Notes: generated from the sequence alone by a model not told the origin. A DNA stretch of 38,188 nt from Planctomycetota bacterium (GCA_021785435.1 JAJYFE010000024.1:1-38188); one strand, 5' to 3'; shown: positions 8,701 to 16,959, numbered from the stretch's first letter. Made by a program: numbers and translations.

Positions 8701-10160
8701 GCTTTGCCGCTGGCCGCGGTGGTGGGATTTACCGTGCGCACTGGAACCATGCAGGTATCAAACGGCGTCGCCAGCGTTTTAATTTGGGGAAACGCCGCCG
8801 TCGTGCCGGTTCCCGTAAGGCCCATCTGGTGAGTATCGGTGGTACCGTTGACCGGTGTAACCGTGTTGCCGCTGTACAAATGCCAAGTGTAAATGTTATC
8901 CCCATTCTGGCCCGCATAGGGTGAGATTTCCCATGTCACGTGATCGTCGCCGAAGCCTACGTTTTGGCCGTCACCGGCATGGTTGCCGGAGTTATAGATA
9001 TACGGTCCAAAGGTGTTGGTTGTCGGCAAGGTGGTGGTGATTCGCTGGTAGATACCCGTGATATCGCCGCCGGCGGGGGAATCTATCGGCGCCATATCGC
9101 TGACCAAGGGGACCTGGCTGTTCGCCCCGGTGGTAGTCCACCACTGACCGAACCCCTGCAGCGTCCCCGGGGGGACGTACTTGGTCCAATTTGGAAACGC
9201 GATGGAATAGCTTAACCCCTGGCCGTAGGGATTGCTGTTGCCGCTCCCGACCATCTCGCCATTTTTATAGCCTGCCACGCCACCCCAAAGGTTGTTGTAC
9301 TGGAGGCCCTGGTATACGGAAAAGGCCTGCGATGGACCGGCCCCGAGGGGATCGGAGGGGCAAATGAAGCTGCCCGGCGTGGTATAGCCCTGGAGCACTA
9401 GAAACCACAGCCCCGCGGTGGGAACGTTATACAAATAGCTCACTGCGCCACCGGTATACCACGCCTGCACGACCTCCTGGGGCGTCCTGGCCTGGTAACC
9501 TTGCAGGACGACATTGGCACCGCCGATCAGGGAAATCTCCTGGCCGTTGTCGTAACTGTCTGTACGCTGGCCGGTGCGGTACAGATAGGGAAACACACCT
9601 TGGTTGCTCTGCCCGTATGTGAGCATCGCCTGGATGATCCCGCGGATATTGGCCATGCACACGGCCCGGTTGGCCAATTCCCGGGCCTTGGCCAAGGCTG
9701 GAAGTAATATAGATATCAATATAGCTATTATTGATATCACCACCAGCAGCTCGATCAGCGTGAACGCCAACGCCGCCTTGAAGCGGGCTTTCCGCGACCG
9801 GAAAACACACGGGTCCAACGCCATCTGGAAGCCCGCCAGCACCCCCAGCGCTTCGCCGATGGACAGGACCCCGATGGCGAACGCCATAAGCCCCGCGTTC
9901 AACACGGCGCCCATCCTTGAAATCACTTTCTCCGTGGCCAGCCCCACACTCTCGACCCACACGCTTACCACAGCAACTAGGGAAGACCCTAACGATCGAA
10001 GACCCGCCACGGCGAACTTGATACCTTGTCGCACTTTCATGGGAAACTCCTGTAAAAAGTGGTCCAGAATCTTTACGCCAGCCGTCGAGGGCGACGGCGC
10101 CGCAGAGCGCGACGGCTCCACAGGGGAACCGAAGAGAGATCTTGAACTATTGTGTGCCAT
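8694..10160 (-). CDS. Pseudopilin-like protein with H...DG motif, long N-terminal extension
   Basis: The core has the type IV pilin/pseudopilin signature [21 protein letters not shown] followed by [21 protein letters not shown], and a C-terminal [19 protein letters not shown] motif typical of the planctomycete/lentisphaeral DUF1559-like pseudopilins. It is paralogous to 20859-22031, including the end [15 protein letters not shown]. Function in this family is not established; surface display near carbohydrate enzymes is a reasonable guess. Three starts compete: ATG 10160 with AGGAGG 6 nt upstream, ATG 10040 with AGGAG 6 nt upstream, and ATG 9824 with no good site but giving a normal 20-residue leader. 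The upper starts add a hydrophobic region ([20 protein letters not shown]) in front of the pilin leader. The segment between 10160 and 10040 overlaps a GGCGACGGC repeat. Confidence 0.85.
   Translation of the reverse strand: MAHNSSRSLFGSPVEPSRSAAPSPSTAGVKILDHFLQEFPMKVRQGIKFAVAGLRSLGSSLVAVVSVWVESVGLATEKVISRMGAVLNAGLMAFAIGVLSIGEALGVLAGFQMALDPCVFRSRKARFKAALAFTLIELLVVISIIAILISILLPALAKARELANRAVCMANIRGIIQAMLTYGQSNQGVFPYLYRTGQRTDSYDNGQEISLIGGANVVLQGYQARTPQEVVQAWYTGGAVSYLYNVPTAGLWFLVLQGYTTPGSFICPSDPLGAGPSQAFSVYQGLQYNNLWGGVAGYKNGEMVGSGNSNPYGQGLSYSIAFPNWTKYVPPGTLQGFGQWWTTTGANSQVPLVSDMAPIDSPAGGDITGIYQRITTTLPTTNTFGPYIYNSGNHAGDGQNVGFGDDHVTWEISPYAGQNGDNIYTWHLYSGNTVTPVNGTTDTHQMGLTGTGTTAAFPQIKTLATPFDTCMVPVRTVNPTTAASGKAW
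10080..10126. repeat. CGTCGAGGGCGACGGC-type short repeat, copy 1
   Basis: The sequence gccgtcgagggcgacggc followed by gcgacggctccaca is shared with 14761-14802, where it is intergenic (ccgtcgagggcgacggctct). Here it lies between the two best start codons of the pseudopilin gene and is translated if the upstream start is used. Confidence 0.6.
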
Positions 10161-10324
10161 AAAGCACCTCCTTATTATGCGCCCCGCGAAAGCCTGGCCC
10201 CGAATCACATGACCCGGTATAAGCCGGCATCCATTGGGGCGAAACAAATACCGTTTCCTCACGCGAAGCCGCGAAGCCCGCGAAAATACCTTTTTTTAAT
10301 GCTCCCTTGACATCCTTGCCGAGT

Positions 10325-11470
10325 TCACTCCGCTGCAACCATTGCCCCCGGGTTCTCTAATTCATCCTTCACGCTCTTCGCGACTTCGCGCAGGCTGTTC
10401 TCCGGTTGCAGCAACTCGCACAGGATCGCCACGTGGGGGTTCGCCACCGGCTCGCGACGCATTAACTTGATGAGCATTTCCCCCAGCACGCGGACGTAGT
10501 GATCGGGATCGAACCGCAGCCTCGCCACGGGAAATGGAACCGCCATAGGCGAGCCTTTGTTCCAATGTGTGACCACCGACAGGTCTTCCGGTACGCGAAT
10601 GCCAAGCTGACAGATGGCCATCGCGGCGCCGGGAAACAGGTTGTCGTCGCCGATGAACAGGCCGTCGGGTTTCTCGCGGCTGCTGACCCATATCGCCCGC
10701 AGTTCTTCCCACCCCGCGCCCGGAGCGCAGGGAGTCAGGCTGTGGCGGATCCACTGCGGGTTGGCCTGCACCCCGGCGGCCGAAAGCGCCGAGTAAAAGC
10801 TTTCCAGGAATATGGCCGCTTCTTTTTCCCTCAGCTGGGCATACCTCATCAGGGCGATGCGCCGCCGACCCTGGCGTAGCAGATACTCGCCGCCCATGCG
10901 GCCTAGCGCTCCGCTGTCCGGTTCAACCCGGTAGGCGCACTTATCACTTGGGCCGATCACCGGGATATGCTGTTCGCGCCACGCCTCACACCATTGGGAG
11001 AAAGTGTGGCCGGGTGCGAAGGCCGCGACTCCGTTGAGCTGATGACGTCCGAGGGCTTCCAGGAATTCGACGCAGGTCAGCGGACGGGGGGAATCTTCAC
11101 CGGCCGGCAGATGGCCGGCGTATAGCCGCGCGGGGACTCCATGGGCAAGCAGAAAACGCACCACCTGCTGTGGGGTGCGGCGATAGAAATACGACGTCCG
11201 CGGATCAGAAATGTCCACTTCGGCTAAGACGCCGACATGCTGCCTCTTGCTCCGATCGCGGACGTACGTTCCGCTGCCGTGGCGCTGTTCGATGAGACCC
11301 TCCTGAACCAGCATGGCCATGGATTGGGCCACGGTCAGGGAACTGACCGAAAAACGTTCCGCCAACTCGCGGATGGAGGCGAGGCGCTCGCCAGCGCTGC
11401 GCTTCAATATTTCGCCGCGAAGAATGGCGGCGATCTGGTCTCGGACGTTTTTTCTGATTACTTGTGCCAT
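10325..11470 (-). CDS. GntR-type regulator with LacI/periplasmic-binding-like effector domain (A)
   Basis: The first 75 or so residues form a GntR winged helix (ASIRELAERFSVSSLTVAQS, then EGLIEQRHGSGTYV). The rest resembles the sugar-binding-protein fold of LacI-family effectors (ARLYAGHLPAG..., GLFIGDDNLFPGAAMAICQL, GIRVPEDLSVVTHWN). Such proteins usually bind a sugar or sugar acid and repress or activate nearby catabolic genes. It is clearly paralogous to 22423-23589; both share HVGVL.E.DISDP.TSYFYRR. ATG 11470 is chosen; the ORF track uses GTG 11476, which is also possible, and the ribosome site is weak for both. A consensus promoter lies upstream, followed further out by a degenerate second copy of the promoter and gene 5' end. 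It is the first gene of cassette A. Confidence 0.9.
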   Translation of the reverse strand: MAQVIRKNVRDQIAAILRGEILKRSAGERLASIRELAERFSVSSLTVAQSMAMLVQEGLIEQRHGSGTYVRDRSKRQHVGVLAEVDISDPRTSYFYRRTPQQVVRFLLAHGVPARLYAGHLPAGEDSPRPLTCVEFLEALGRHQLNGVAAFAPGHTFSQWCEAWREQHIPVIGPSDKCAYRVEPDSGALGRMGGEYLLRQGRRRIALMRYAQLREKEAAIFLESFYSALSAAGVQANPQWIRHSLTPCAPGAGWEELRAIWVSSREKPDGLFIGDDNLFPGAAMAICQLGIRVPEDLSVVTHWNKGSPMAVPFPVARLRFDPDHYVRVLGEMLIKLMRREPVANPHVAILCELLQPENSLREVAKSVKDELENPGAMVAAE

Positions 11471-11522
11471 TTCCACTCGCTTAGTCGGCCTTCGGCCCTT
11501 TTGAGCTCAACCTTAAACCCAT

Positions 11523-11651
11523 TTAGTGAATTATACACTTTGTGCACACGTCTGTCAAGTGTCGTCTCACCTGTTTCTTCGCCCATCGCCGCACCGAGCG
11601 AAGGATGGCGGCGATCTGCTCTCCAACGGTTTGCCTGATTACCTGTGCCAC
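11523..11651 (-). pseudogene. Truncated duplicate of the regulator 5' end
   Basis: Reading from GTG 11651 gives VAQVIRQTVGEQIAAILR, which matches the regulator N-terminus MAQVIRKNVRDQIAAILR, and then diverges to reach a TAA at 11523. The equivalent of the regulator ATG is GTG here. The ORF (42 aa) runs through the proximal promoter. It is most simply a remnant of a tandem duplication, though it could be translated as a leader peptide from the distal promoter. Confidence 0.7.
11530..11558 (-). promoter_or_regulatory. Consensus sigma70 promoter of regulator A (proximal)
   Basis: On the minus strand TTGACA (11558-11553) is followed by a 17-nt spacer and TATAAT (11535-11530), matching both consensus hexamers exactly. 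The -10 region sits inside AGTG-tataatt-CACT, an imperfect inverted repeat that is conserved in the distal copy, so it is a candidate autoregulatory operator. The spacer contains tgtgcaca, an 8-bp palindrome that is not conserved in the distal copy. Confidence 0.85.
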
Positions 11652-11700
11652 TTCCACTCGCTTCGCCTGTACTGGGCGCAACATTGAACTACATTAGTGA

Positions 11701-11729
11701 CTTATACACTATCTGGCTGCCGCTGTCAA
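11701..11729 (-). promoter_or_regulatory. Second sigma70 promoter of regulator A (distal duplicate)
   Basis: TTGACA (11729-11724), a 17-nt spacer and TATAAG (11706-11701) on the minus strand mirror the proximal promoter 171 nt away. The TAGTG-tataagt-CACTA inverted repeat over the -10 box is preserved, while most of the spacer has diverged. Survival of the promoter elements despite spacer divergence suggests selection. Confidence 0.7.
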
Positions 11730-11774
11730 GTATCGTATCATCTATGGTGTGGCCGGATTTTTTTTGGGGGGGGC

Positions 11775-11838
11775 ATACCCACGGGCGGCATCAATGCCGC
11801 CGCCAAGGCGTTCGGAGCTTGGCGCTATCGCCGCTGGA
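11775..11838. repeat. Second interspersed repeat family, copy 1
   Basis: The stretch around ggcggcatcaatgccgccgc and the following ttggcgctatcgc aligns with 32412-32480 (gacggcataaaagccgccgc, then ttggccctatcgc) with scattered substitutions. The first part can fold as cggcat-caa-tgccg style hairpin. Both copies are intergenic. Confidence 0.5.
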
Positions 11839-12038
11839 GTTGGGTACTCACACCGCAGACCAGAAAATCGCCGAAGGGAGGCAGTCGCCGAAGCAAAACA
11901 ATGGGACGGTTTTTGATCTGGCCGTCGGCTTGGGGCAGCGGGGCCAGGGGGTGCGGACACATTTCTTGGCAAACGGGGTTCTGGTTCCCCCGGCGAGACA
12001 CCGATACCGGGAACGGCGTGGGCGGATGAGGTGCTACC

Positions 12039-12117
12039 GCGTAGATTCCACCCCTGGCAAGGTCTCCAAAGGCGACTCCTCAATCCGCCGAAGGTCGCCC
12101 CGGCGACCCGCGCTGGG
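12039..12117. repeat. Interspersed repeat, copy 2 (internally deleted)
   Basis: It matches copy 1 from gcgtagattccacccc through aaggtcgcc, then jumps directly to ccggcgacccgcgctggg. In copy 1 these parts are separated by 75 bp lying between two GTCGCC hexamers, so this copy looks like the product of a deletion between short direct repeats. Confidence 0.8.
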
Positions 12118-12150
12118 ATGTACTCACTGCTTTTTACTTCGGTACCGGCC

Positions 12151-13455
12151 CTAACTCGAACCAAATCTTTCCGCCTCTTCCATGGCGATCCGCGCCCATT
12201 CCCAGAGGCGTTGCGGCTGGCGGCGAACGGTGGAAATGTCTTTCATGATCAATTCCACGTGGCAGCCGCGGGCGGCCCCAAGGAAATCCCGCAGGTCCTG
12301 ACGGGCGCGTTCGGGATGCCAATCGTCTCCGGCAAGAATGGCGGGGTTGGGTTTGCGGCTCAGGACCCAATGGGGGCCGAGAGCCTCGACGGCGCGCTGG
12401 GTTTTGCACCAGGGCGTGACCGAAACTTTGCGCAGGTTGGGCACGCGTTTTAAGATCTCCGCCTTGCCGTCGAGCGGCTCGCAGCAACCGTAATAATTCA
12501 AGCCCCACCGCCGCAACCAGCGGAGGTCGTGCTGGAGAGCGAACTGCCAGTGCATGTCGGGCGAAACTTCGGAAAAGATTTGGGCATTGGAACAGCCCCA
12601 CATATTGTGCGGCTGGACATGGGCCGGGTCGTACTCACCACCGGGCAGGTGGGAGACGTAACCGTAACCACCGGACCCGATGCGCGTGTTGGCGCAGTCC
12701 AGCGCAAGAGCGTTAAGCGCCACGAACTGGTCCAGCTCAGCCATCCACGCGTCCACCATCCGTTCGACGGCGGCATGCACGAGGTCGGGGCGTTCCACCA
12801 TGTCCAGCATCGCGTCTTCAATGCCCCACCAGCGAATCAGATAATCCCACGGCGTAAACCAGATGTGGGTCTGTCCGATTTTCCGGACCGGCAGGATCCC
12901 CGCATAAAGGTCCCGCATAGCCTGATAACGGTATTCCGTGGCCAGCGGATCATAGGTGAGCACTGGCATCTTGATTTTTTCCAGATCGGCAAAATCGTAA
13001 ATTTGCTTGTGAAAATGCCGCGACACGATGTCGCTGGCGGCATCGGTGCGCACAATGTCGACGTCTTCCTGAATGCCGAAATCGGTGCTGTGAATGGCCA
13101 GCGGACAGGCGATGAAATCACTGACGATCATGTCGGCCGGCAGGTGGCGCCACTGGTAAAGCGTGCGGCGCAGGTGGCGCTCCTGGTCCTGGGCGAAAGC
13201 ATGCCGCGTGCGGAGCGTCAATTCGCCGTCCACCTCCATCTCATGCCAGGGAATCTCATTGATCCAAACCATCGGGCGCACCGATTGGCGGTCATTCAGG
13301 CAGCGCCACAGAGCCGCTTTTTCCCGGTGTACCGGCAAGGCCGCGATCCCGGCCAATTCTTCGGCGAGTTGCCGCAAAATGGTCTTATCCGGGTCGGGCA
13401 GGACGATAGGCTGCGCCCTGGCGGGCGATTCATAATGACTGGGGTCATGGAGCAT
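12151..13455 (-). CDS. Uroporphyrinogen decarboxylase (COG0407) family protein, second of pair
   Basis: A 434-aa member of the UroD/methylcobamide:CoM methyltransferase-like superfamily. Visible family features include the YGCCEPLDGKAEIL segment in the region where related methyltransferases carry metal-binding His/Cys, and the following NLRKVSVTPWCKTQRAVE and WVLSRKPNPAIL segments. True HemE is ruled out by length and sequence. Related proteins in Planctomycetes and Lentisphaerae are often beside sugar genes and may be corrinoid-linked methyltransferases, but the substrate is unknown. ATG 13455 has GGAG 7 nt upstream and overlaps the upstream UroD-family gene by 11 nt; the track start at 13497 lacks a site. 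It is the last gene of cassette B. Confidence 0.85.
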   Translation of the reverse strand: MLHDPSHYESPARAQPIVLPDPDKTILRQLAEELAGIAALPVHREKAALWRCLNDRQSVRPMVWINEIPWHEMEVDGELTLRTRHAFAQDQERHLRRTLYQWRHLPADMIVSDFIACPLAIHSTDFGIQEDVDIVRTDAASDIVSRHFHKQIYDFADLEKIKMPVLTYDPLATEYRYQAMRDLYAGILPVRKIGQTHIWFTPWDYLIRWWGIEDAMLDMVERPDLVHAAVERMVDAWMAELDQFVALNALALDCANTRIGSGGYGYVSHLPGGEYDPAHVQPHNMWGCSNAQIFSEVSPDMHWQFALQHDLRWLRRWGLNYYGCCEPLDGKAEILKRVPNLRKVSVTPWCKTQRAVEALGPHWVLSRKPNPAILAGDDWHPERARQDLRDFLGAARGCHVELIMKDISTVRRQPQRLWEWARIAMEEAERFGSS

Positions 13456-14653
13456 GGTGGTTCTCCGCGTTATCCAGCGCCAGCGGATAACGCCCATGTT
13501 CCCGTACGAAGTTCACAATGTAGTCGTAGGTCGTCCCGGAAACCGCGCTGGAAACGGAATGATCGGACTGGAAAATCAAGCCGCCGCCGCGCGCCGCGCT
13601 CAGTTTGCGCACAATCTCGCGCCGGATTTTAACACGGTCGCCCGTTTCCCAGACTTGGATATCGCTGTTGCCGCAGAAGCCGATGCGGTGGCCATACTGC
13701 CGGCGCAATTCCACCACGTCCATACCGGCCTTGACCTCCAAAGGGTTGTAGGCGTCGACGCCGATTTGGATAAAATCAGGAAAAATGGCGTGCACGTTGC
13801 CGCAACCGTGGTAGATCACCGGCAGACCGCGGGCATGGGCGTATTCGACCATCCGGGCGACCGTGGGCTTGAAATATGTGCGCCAATAATCAGGGGAGAA
13901 GAACAGGCCTTGCTTGTACGCCACGTCGCCCCAGATCACGAAACCATCCAACAGACCGTTGGCCGCGTCGATTTCCGCCTGGGCGCATTGGAGGTAGAAC
14001 CCGCCCAGGCGCTGGATAACCGCGCCCATTTCATCCGGATACATTCCCATCCAGAGCAACGCATTGGCCTGGCCGACCAGCCGCGTTAAGCATTCCGAAA
14101 CCTCGATCATGCTGCCGTAGACGGGAAAGTCAGCATGCAGGGATTTAACCGTGTCGAGCCAGGGCGGGGTATTGCGCTGGAATCCGTCGCCCACCCCGGC
14201 GATCTGGTTGTCGCCGCCCTGGAAAAAACGCCTCCGATCCCGTGGGTCGTCGAATTCCACGTGCTGGAGTTTCTCAAATTCATCGATCTCCCATGCCCGC
14301 ATTTCGGGCATGGGGTACGCGAAATGTTTGTGCATGATGGCGCCGAAGCCGGTTTTCACCACGACTTCTTCGGCCGTTTCCTGGAGCGTTTCAAAGGGGC
14401 GTATCCAGGGGTCCATGTTGGGAACCGTCACGATCCAGTCGAGATCGTAGTAATAGTACGGATTCGCATCCGGCGGCAGCTTGAGTTCCCGCCGCCAGCG
14501 TTCGATGAAACCGCCCCAGAAGAAATCGCTCACGGGCACGCGATCAGGCTCCTCATGCCGCAAGGCCGCGTTAAGCCTCTCCAGTTTGCGCCGGGTGTTG
14601 TCCTTGCGCTGCACAGTTGCCGCGGCCGGCCCGATCGTATCAAACATGCCCAC
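13445..14653 (-). CDS. Uroporphyrinogen decarboxylase (COG0407) family protein, first of pair
   Basis: A 402-aa UroD-superfamily protein with the conserved C-terminal block YHGCGNVHAIFPDFIQIGVD, where H-x-C corresponds to the zinc-binding motif of MtaA/MtbA-type methyltransferases. It is followed by AYNPLEVKAGMDV and GFCGNSDIQVWETGD. The N-terminus LNAALRHEEPDRVPVSDFFWGG is typical of the family. It is not HemE. GTG 14653 is chosen with GGAG 9 nt upstream; ATG 14647 is an alternative. It overlaps the next UroD-like gene, so the two products are probably made together and may form a heteromer, perhaps acting on a methylated substrate. That role is inference. Confidence 0.88.
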   Translation of the reverse strand: MGMFDTIGPAAATVQRKDNTRRKLERLNAALRHEEPDRVPVSDFFWGGFIERWRRELKLPPDANPYYYYDLDWIVTVPNMDPWIRPFETLQETAEEVVVKTGFGAIMHKHFAYPMPEMRAWEIDEFEKLQHVEFDDPRDRRRFFQGGDNQIAGVGDGFQRNTPPWLDTVKSLHADFPVYGSMIEVSECLTRLVGQANALLWMGMYPDEMGAVIQRLGGFYLQCAQAEIDAANGLLDGFVIWGDVAYKQGLFFSPDYWRTYFKPTVARMVEYAHARGLPVIYHGCGNVHAIFPDFIQIGVDAYNPLEVKAGMDVVELRRQYGHRIGFCGNSDIQVWETGDRVKIRREIVRKLSAARGGGLIFQSDHSVSSAVSGTTYDYIVNFVREHGRYPLALDNAENHHAP

Positions 14654-14760
14654 GTCAGCAGTCTCCGTGCCAGAAGGATGATATTCCGCGCCTTGGGTAG
14701 GTATAGCCTGGTTCTGAATACGTCTGCCAGGACCTCCCGTTGGTTTTGTCAGTACGCCCG

Positions 14761-14802
14761 CCGTCGAGGGCGACGGCTCTACACAGGGCGACGGCTCTAC
14801 GT
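14761..14802. repeat. CGTCGAGGGCGACGGC-type short repeat, copy 2
   Basis: The sequence ccgtcgagggcgacggct with a following gggcgacggctctacg matches 10080-10126. It lies between the GH29 stop and the start of the first UroD-like gene. The cgacggctctaca unit occurs twice within this copy. The 3' edge runs into the last codons of GH29. Confidence 0.6.
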
Positions 14803-15807
14803 TGGTCTTGCCAGCCGCTCGTAATGCTGGCGCAGGGTTTGCAGCGCCTCGACGTAAGGTTGGGCGATGCGCCCGCAGCGGTCGGGCGGGACGTTCAACA
14901 GCAGGTTGACGCCGCGCTCAGCGCAGATCAGACGCATCCCCAGCAGTTCCAGCACGCCGCGCGGGCGGTCATCGTTGATAGCAAACCATTCCCCGCCGAT
15001 GGTATCGCATACTTCGCCGGGGATATAGTATGGCTTCTCCTGGCCCTTCCGTTCGGCGATCGTACGCCACGGCGTGCAGGCGCCGTGCTTGCCCATTCGC
15101 GCGGGCAGGTTTCGCTCGATCGCCAGCAGGTCGGTCGGCCAGCTGTGGTCATAGTTCAGACGGGCGCCATCGCCGATGCCGTTGTTCATCATGATCACGG
15201 CCTCGGGCTGCAGCGCGGCGATCTGCTGGTATTGCCTGCGCCGCCCCTCATGGCCGAGCACGGTGGGGATATCGATCCAGACTTCGGCGATCGGGCCGTA
15301 CCGCGTGAGCAGTTCCTCGATCTGGGCCGCCTGAAAATCCCGGTAGGCGGCGGTGGTGAACGGTTGCGTGCCCGGCGGAACATCGGGGCCGACGACCGAG
15401 CCAAAGCGGTGGTGATTATCCCAGGAGCAGTAATACAGGCCCGGTCGCACCTGGTGTTTCGCGCACGCTTTCACGAAAGCCTCGACCACGTCGGTCCGGT
15501 TGCCGCTGTTACCAACATGATAGTCGGTATGCCCGCTGGGCCAAAGGCAGTAACCGGCGGCATGCTTGGCGGTCAGCACGGCATACTTCATGCCGGCGTC
15601 ACGCGCCACGGCAATCCACTGGTCCACCTCCAGCCGATCCGGCGCGTATAGCGCGGCAGGTTTATCGCCCTGCGACAATTCGTCTCCGTCAAACGTGCTC
15701 ATGCCGAAATGAATGAACATGCCGAATTGGAGCGATTCCCACGCCTCAAGGGCCATGAGGCTTAGCCGTTGCTCACCGCGTTGCCGACTATCGGGGGTAG
15801 ACCCCAT
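14797..15807 (-). CDS. Alpha-L-fucosidase, GH29 family
   Basis: The 336-aa protein is a catalytic-domain-only GH29 enzyme that would release alpha-linked L-fucose. Family motifs are WESLQFGMFIHFGMSTF (residues 23-39), KYAVLTAKHAAGYCLWPS with the substrate-binding HH-like region, LYYCSWD, and GPIAEVWIDIP, where Asp about 179 fits the catalytic nucleophile. ERGVNLLLNVPPDRCGRI near the end is the usual C-terminal motif of the barrel. No signal peptide is seen, so it likely acts on imported oligosaccharides. ATG 15807 has GGAG 6 nt upstream. The C-terminal beta-sandwich found in many GH29 enzymes is absent. It lies 99 nt downstream of the GHL6-like gene. Confidence 0.95.
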   Translation of the reverse strand: MGSTPDSRQRGEQRLSLMALEAWESLQFGMFIHFGMSTFDGDELSQGDKPAALYAPDRLEVDQWIAVARDAGMKYAVLTAKHAAGYCLWPSGHTDYHVGNSGNRTDVVEAFVKACAKHQVRPGLYYCSWDNHHRFGSVVGPDVPPGTQPFTTAAYRDFQAAQIEELLTRYGPIAEVWIDIPTVLGHEGRRRQYQQIAALQPEAVIMMNNGIGDGARLNYDHSWPTDLLAIERNLPARMGKHGACTPWRTIAERKGQEKPYYIPGEVCDTIGGEWFAINDDRPRGVLELLGMRLICAERGVNLLLNVPPDRCGRIAQPYVEALQTLRQHYERLARPT

Positions 15808-15906
15808 ATTTTTCTCCCGAGATCGTCAGGCGCCAGCGGAGGCATTTTCCCCCTTTGCCGCCACAAACACAAGAAGGGCTCGCCAGCGCCCCGGCCAAAA
15901 GGAAAA

Positions 15907-16959
15907 TCAGGCAAGGCGACGGTAGGCCTCCCGGATAATGCCGATGTTCCTCTCGTTGGCGGCGCAGGCCGGTGTGTAATCCATACTTGGCAGCGTGGTA
16001 TGGGGATCGGCTTGGGCGAAACCGTAGAGACCAACAGTGGGAAAATCGATCTTTTTCCACAGCGACGCGTCGTGGTCTTTCCAGCCGCAGAGGTTCTGGA
16101 TGAGGCGCGTGCGCGGGCCTGCCTGCCGGTGCAGCCAGCCGAGCAACTCCGCGTCGGGCGACTCATTGAGAATCCAATCCGCCTCCCGCAGCACACGGTG
16201 GCCGTCCCAGAGCGGGTCGTTGGCGCAACGAAACGGATGGTTCGTCCATACGATCGCGGGCCGCACCGCGGCGACGACCTGCCGTATCCGCGCCCAGGCA
16301 CGCTCCAAACAGCACCGTTCATATTCCAGAATTTCAGAGGAATCCATCTTAACTTGCGCCGGCAGCGGCCGGTGCATCAAGTCCCGGTACAACTGCCGTT
16401 CGCAGGGCAACCAAGGTTGACCGAAGCGCTCGGGGGGCTTGAGCCAATCCACCATAAATCCGTCGATATCCGTCTGGCGCAGCGCATCTTCAATCAGCCG
16501 CCCAAAGTAGTCGAGGTACGCGTCGGTATACACCAGCGAATGGGCGACGTTGTGCCCCACCTTGGTGCTGGTACTCCCCTCCGGGGGCCTGCGGGCATAA
16601 GCGGCCTCGGGATGCTGAGCCTTCCAGACCGGATTGGAACTCAGATTGAAATATCCCAGAGACAGCATTCCTGCGCGGTGGGCCAACTCGGTAATTTCCG
16701 GCAGAAAATCATGGGTCATGGCCGGTAGGACCGGCGCCACCGTGCTGGCCTTGTACCAGGCGTAGCCGTTGTATGAGACACAAAACGTCTGGATCACATT
16801 GGCGCCCAACGCGCGGTACCATTCCACGTGGGCGACGGGATCGGCTTGACCAAACAGTCCCGGATCCGCCGGGCCGACTTTGTCCCAGTTGAAATCGATG
16901 CAGAAGGCCCTGATGGAGGGTATTTCCTCCACCGTTGCCATCGTCTTCTCTAGTCCCAT
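15907..16959 (-). CDS. GHL6-like TIM-barrel putative glycoside hydrolase
   Basis: The 350-aa protein has a TIM-barrel look: IRAFCIDFNWD, ALGANVIQTFCVSYNGYAWY, HRAGMLSLGYFNLSSNP, DIDGFMVDWLKPP and ADWILNESPDAELLGW. The arrangement resembles hypothetical glycosyl hydrolase 6 (GHL6), a family found next to fucosidase-type enzymes; MVDWLKP and NESP supply candidate acidic catalytic residues. No signal peptide. ATG 16959 has only a loose AGGG upstream; ATG 16941 is an alternative. The position directly before GH29 suggests they work on the same oligosaccharide. Family assignment is from memory of motifs and is moderate. Confidence 0.7.
   Translation of the reverse strand: MGLEKTMATVEEIPSIRAFCIDFNWDKVGPADPGLFGQADPVAHVEWYRALGANVIQTFCVSYNGYAWYKASTVAPVLPAMTHDFLPEITELAHRAGMLSLGYFNLSSNPVWKAQHPEAAYARRPPEGSTSTKVGHNVAHSLVYTDAYLDYFGRLIEDALRQTDIDGFMVDWLKPPERFGQPWLPCERQLYRDLMHRPLPAQVKMDSSEILEYERCCLERAWARIRQVVAAVRPAIVWTNHPFRCANDPLWDGHRVLREADWILNESPDAELLGWLHRQAGPRTRLIQNLCGWKDHDASLWKKIDFPTVGLYGFAQADPHTTLPSMDYTPACAANERNIGIIREAYRRLA

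Larger units (their letters stand above)
11421..11750 (-). repeat. Tandem duplication of regulator promoter and 5' coding end
   Basis: Segment 11421-11569 (first codons plus promoter of the regulator) is similar over its whole length to 11602-11750. Shared blocks include atggcggcgatctg, ctgatta.ctgtgcca.ttccactcgctt, ttagtga.ttatacact and ctgtcaagt.tcgt. The offset is 181 nt at one end and 171 at the other, so there has been a 10-nt indel. The outer copy breaks off after about 18 codons of the regulator. Confidence 0.85.
11751..12150. other. Intergenic repeat-rich stretch between the two cassettes
   Basis: No credible gene. It begins with a T8/G8 homopolymer run near 11758-11775, then a segment (ggcggcatcaatgccgccgc) that resembles 32418-32480, then unremarkable sequence, then interspersed repeat copy 2 at 12039-12117. 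The 100-170 aa ORFs in the track here cross these repeats and have no ribosome site. Confidence 0.6.

Noticed and set aside
11742-12164. 140-aa minus-strand ORF
   Set aside because: Mostly interspersed repeat copy 2 and repeat family 2; its RSRLWRPCQGWNLR segment is the translated repeat also found at the 5' end of the GH95 ORF.
12151-14653. hemE (true uroporphyrinogen decarboxylase)
   Set aside because: Both proteins are longer than HemE and carry the sequence features of COG0407 relatives instead.
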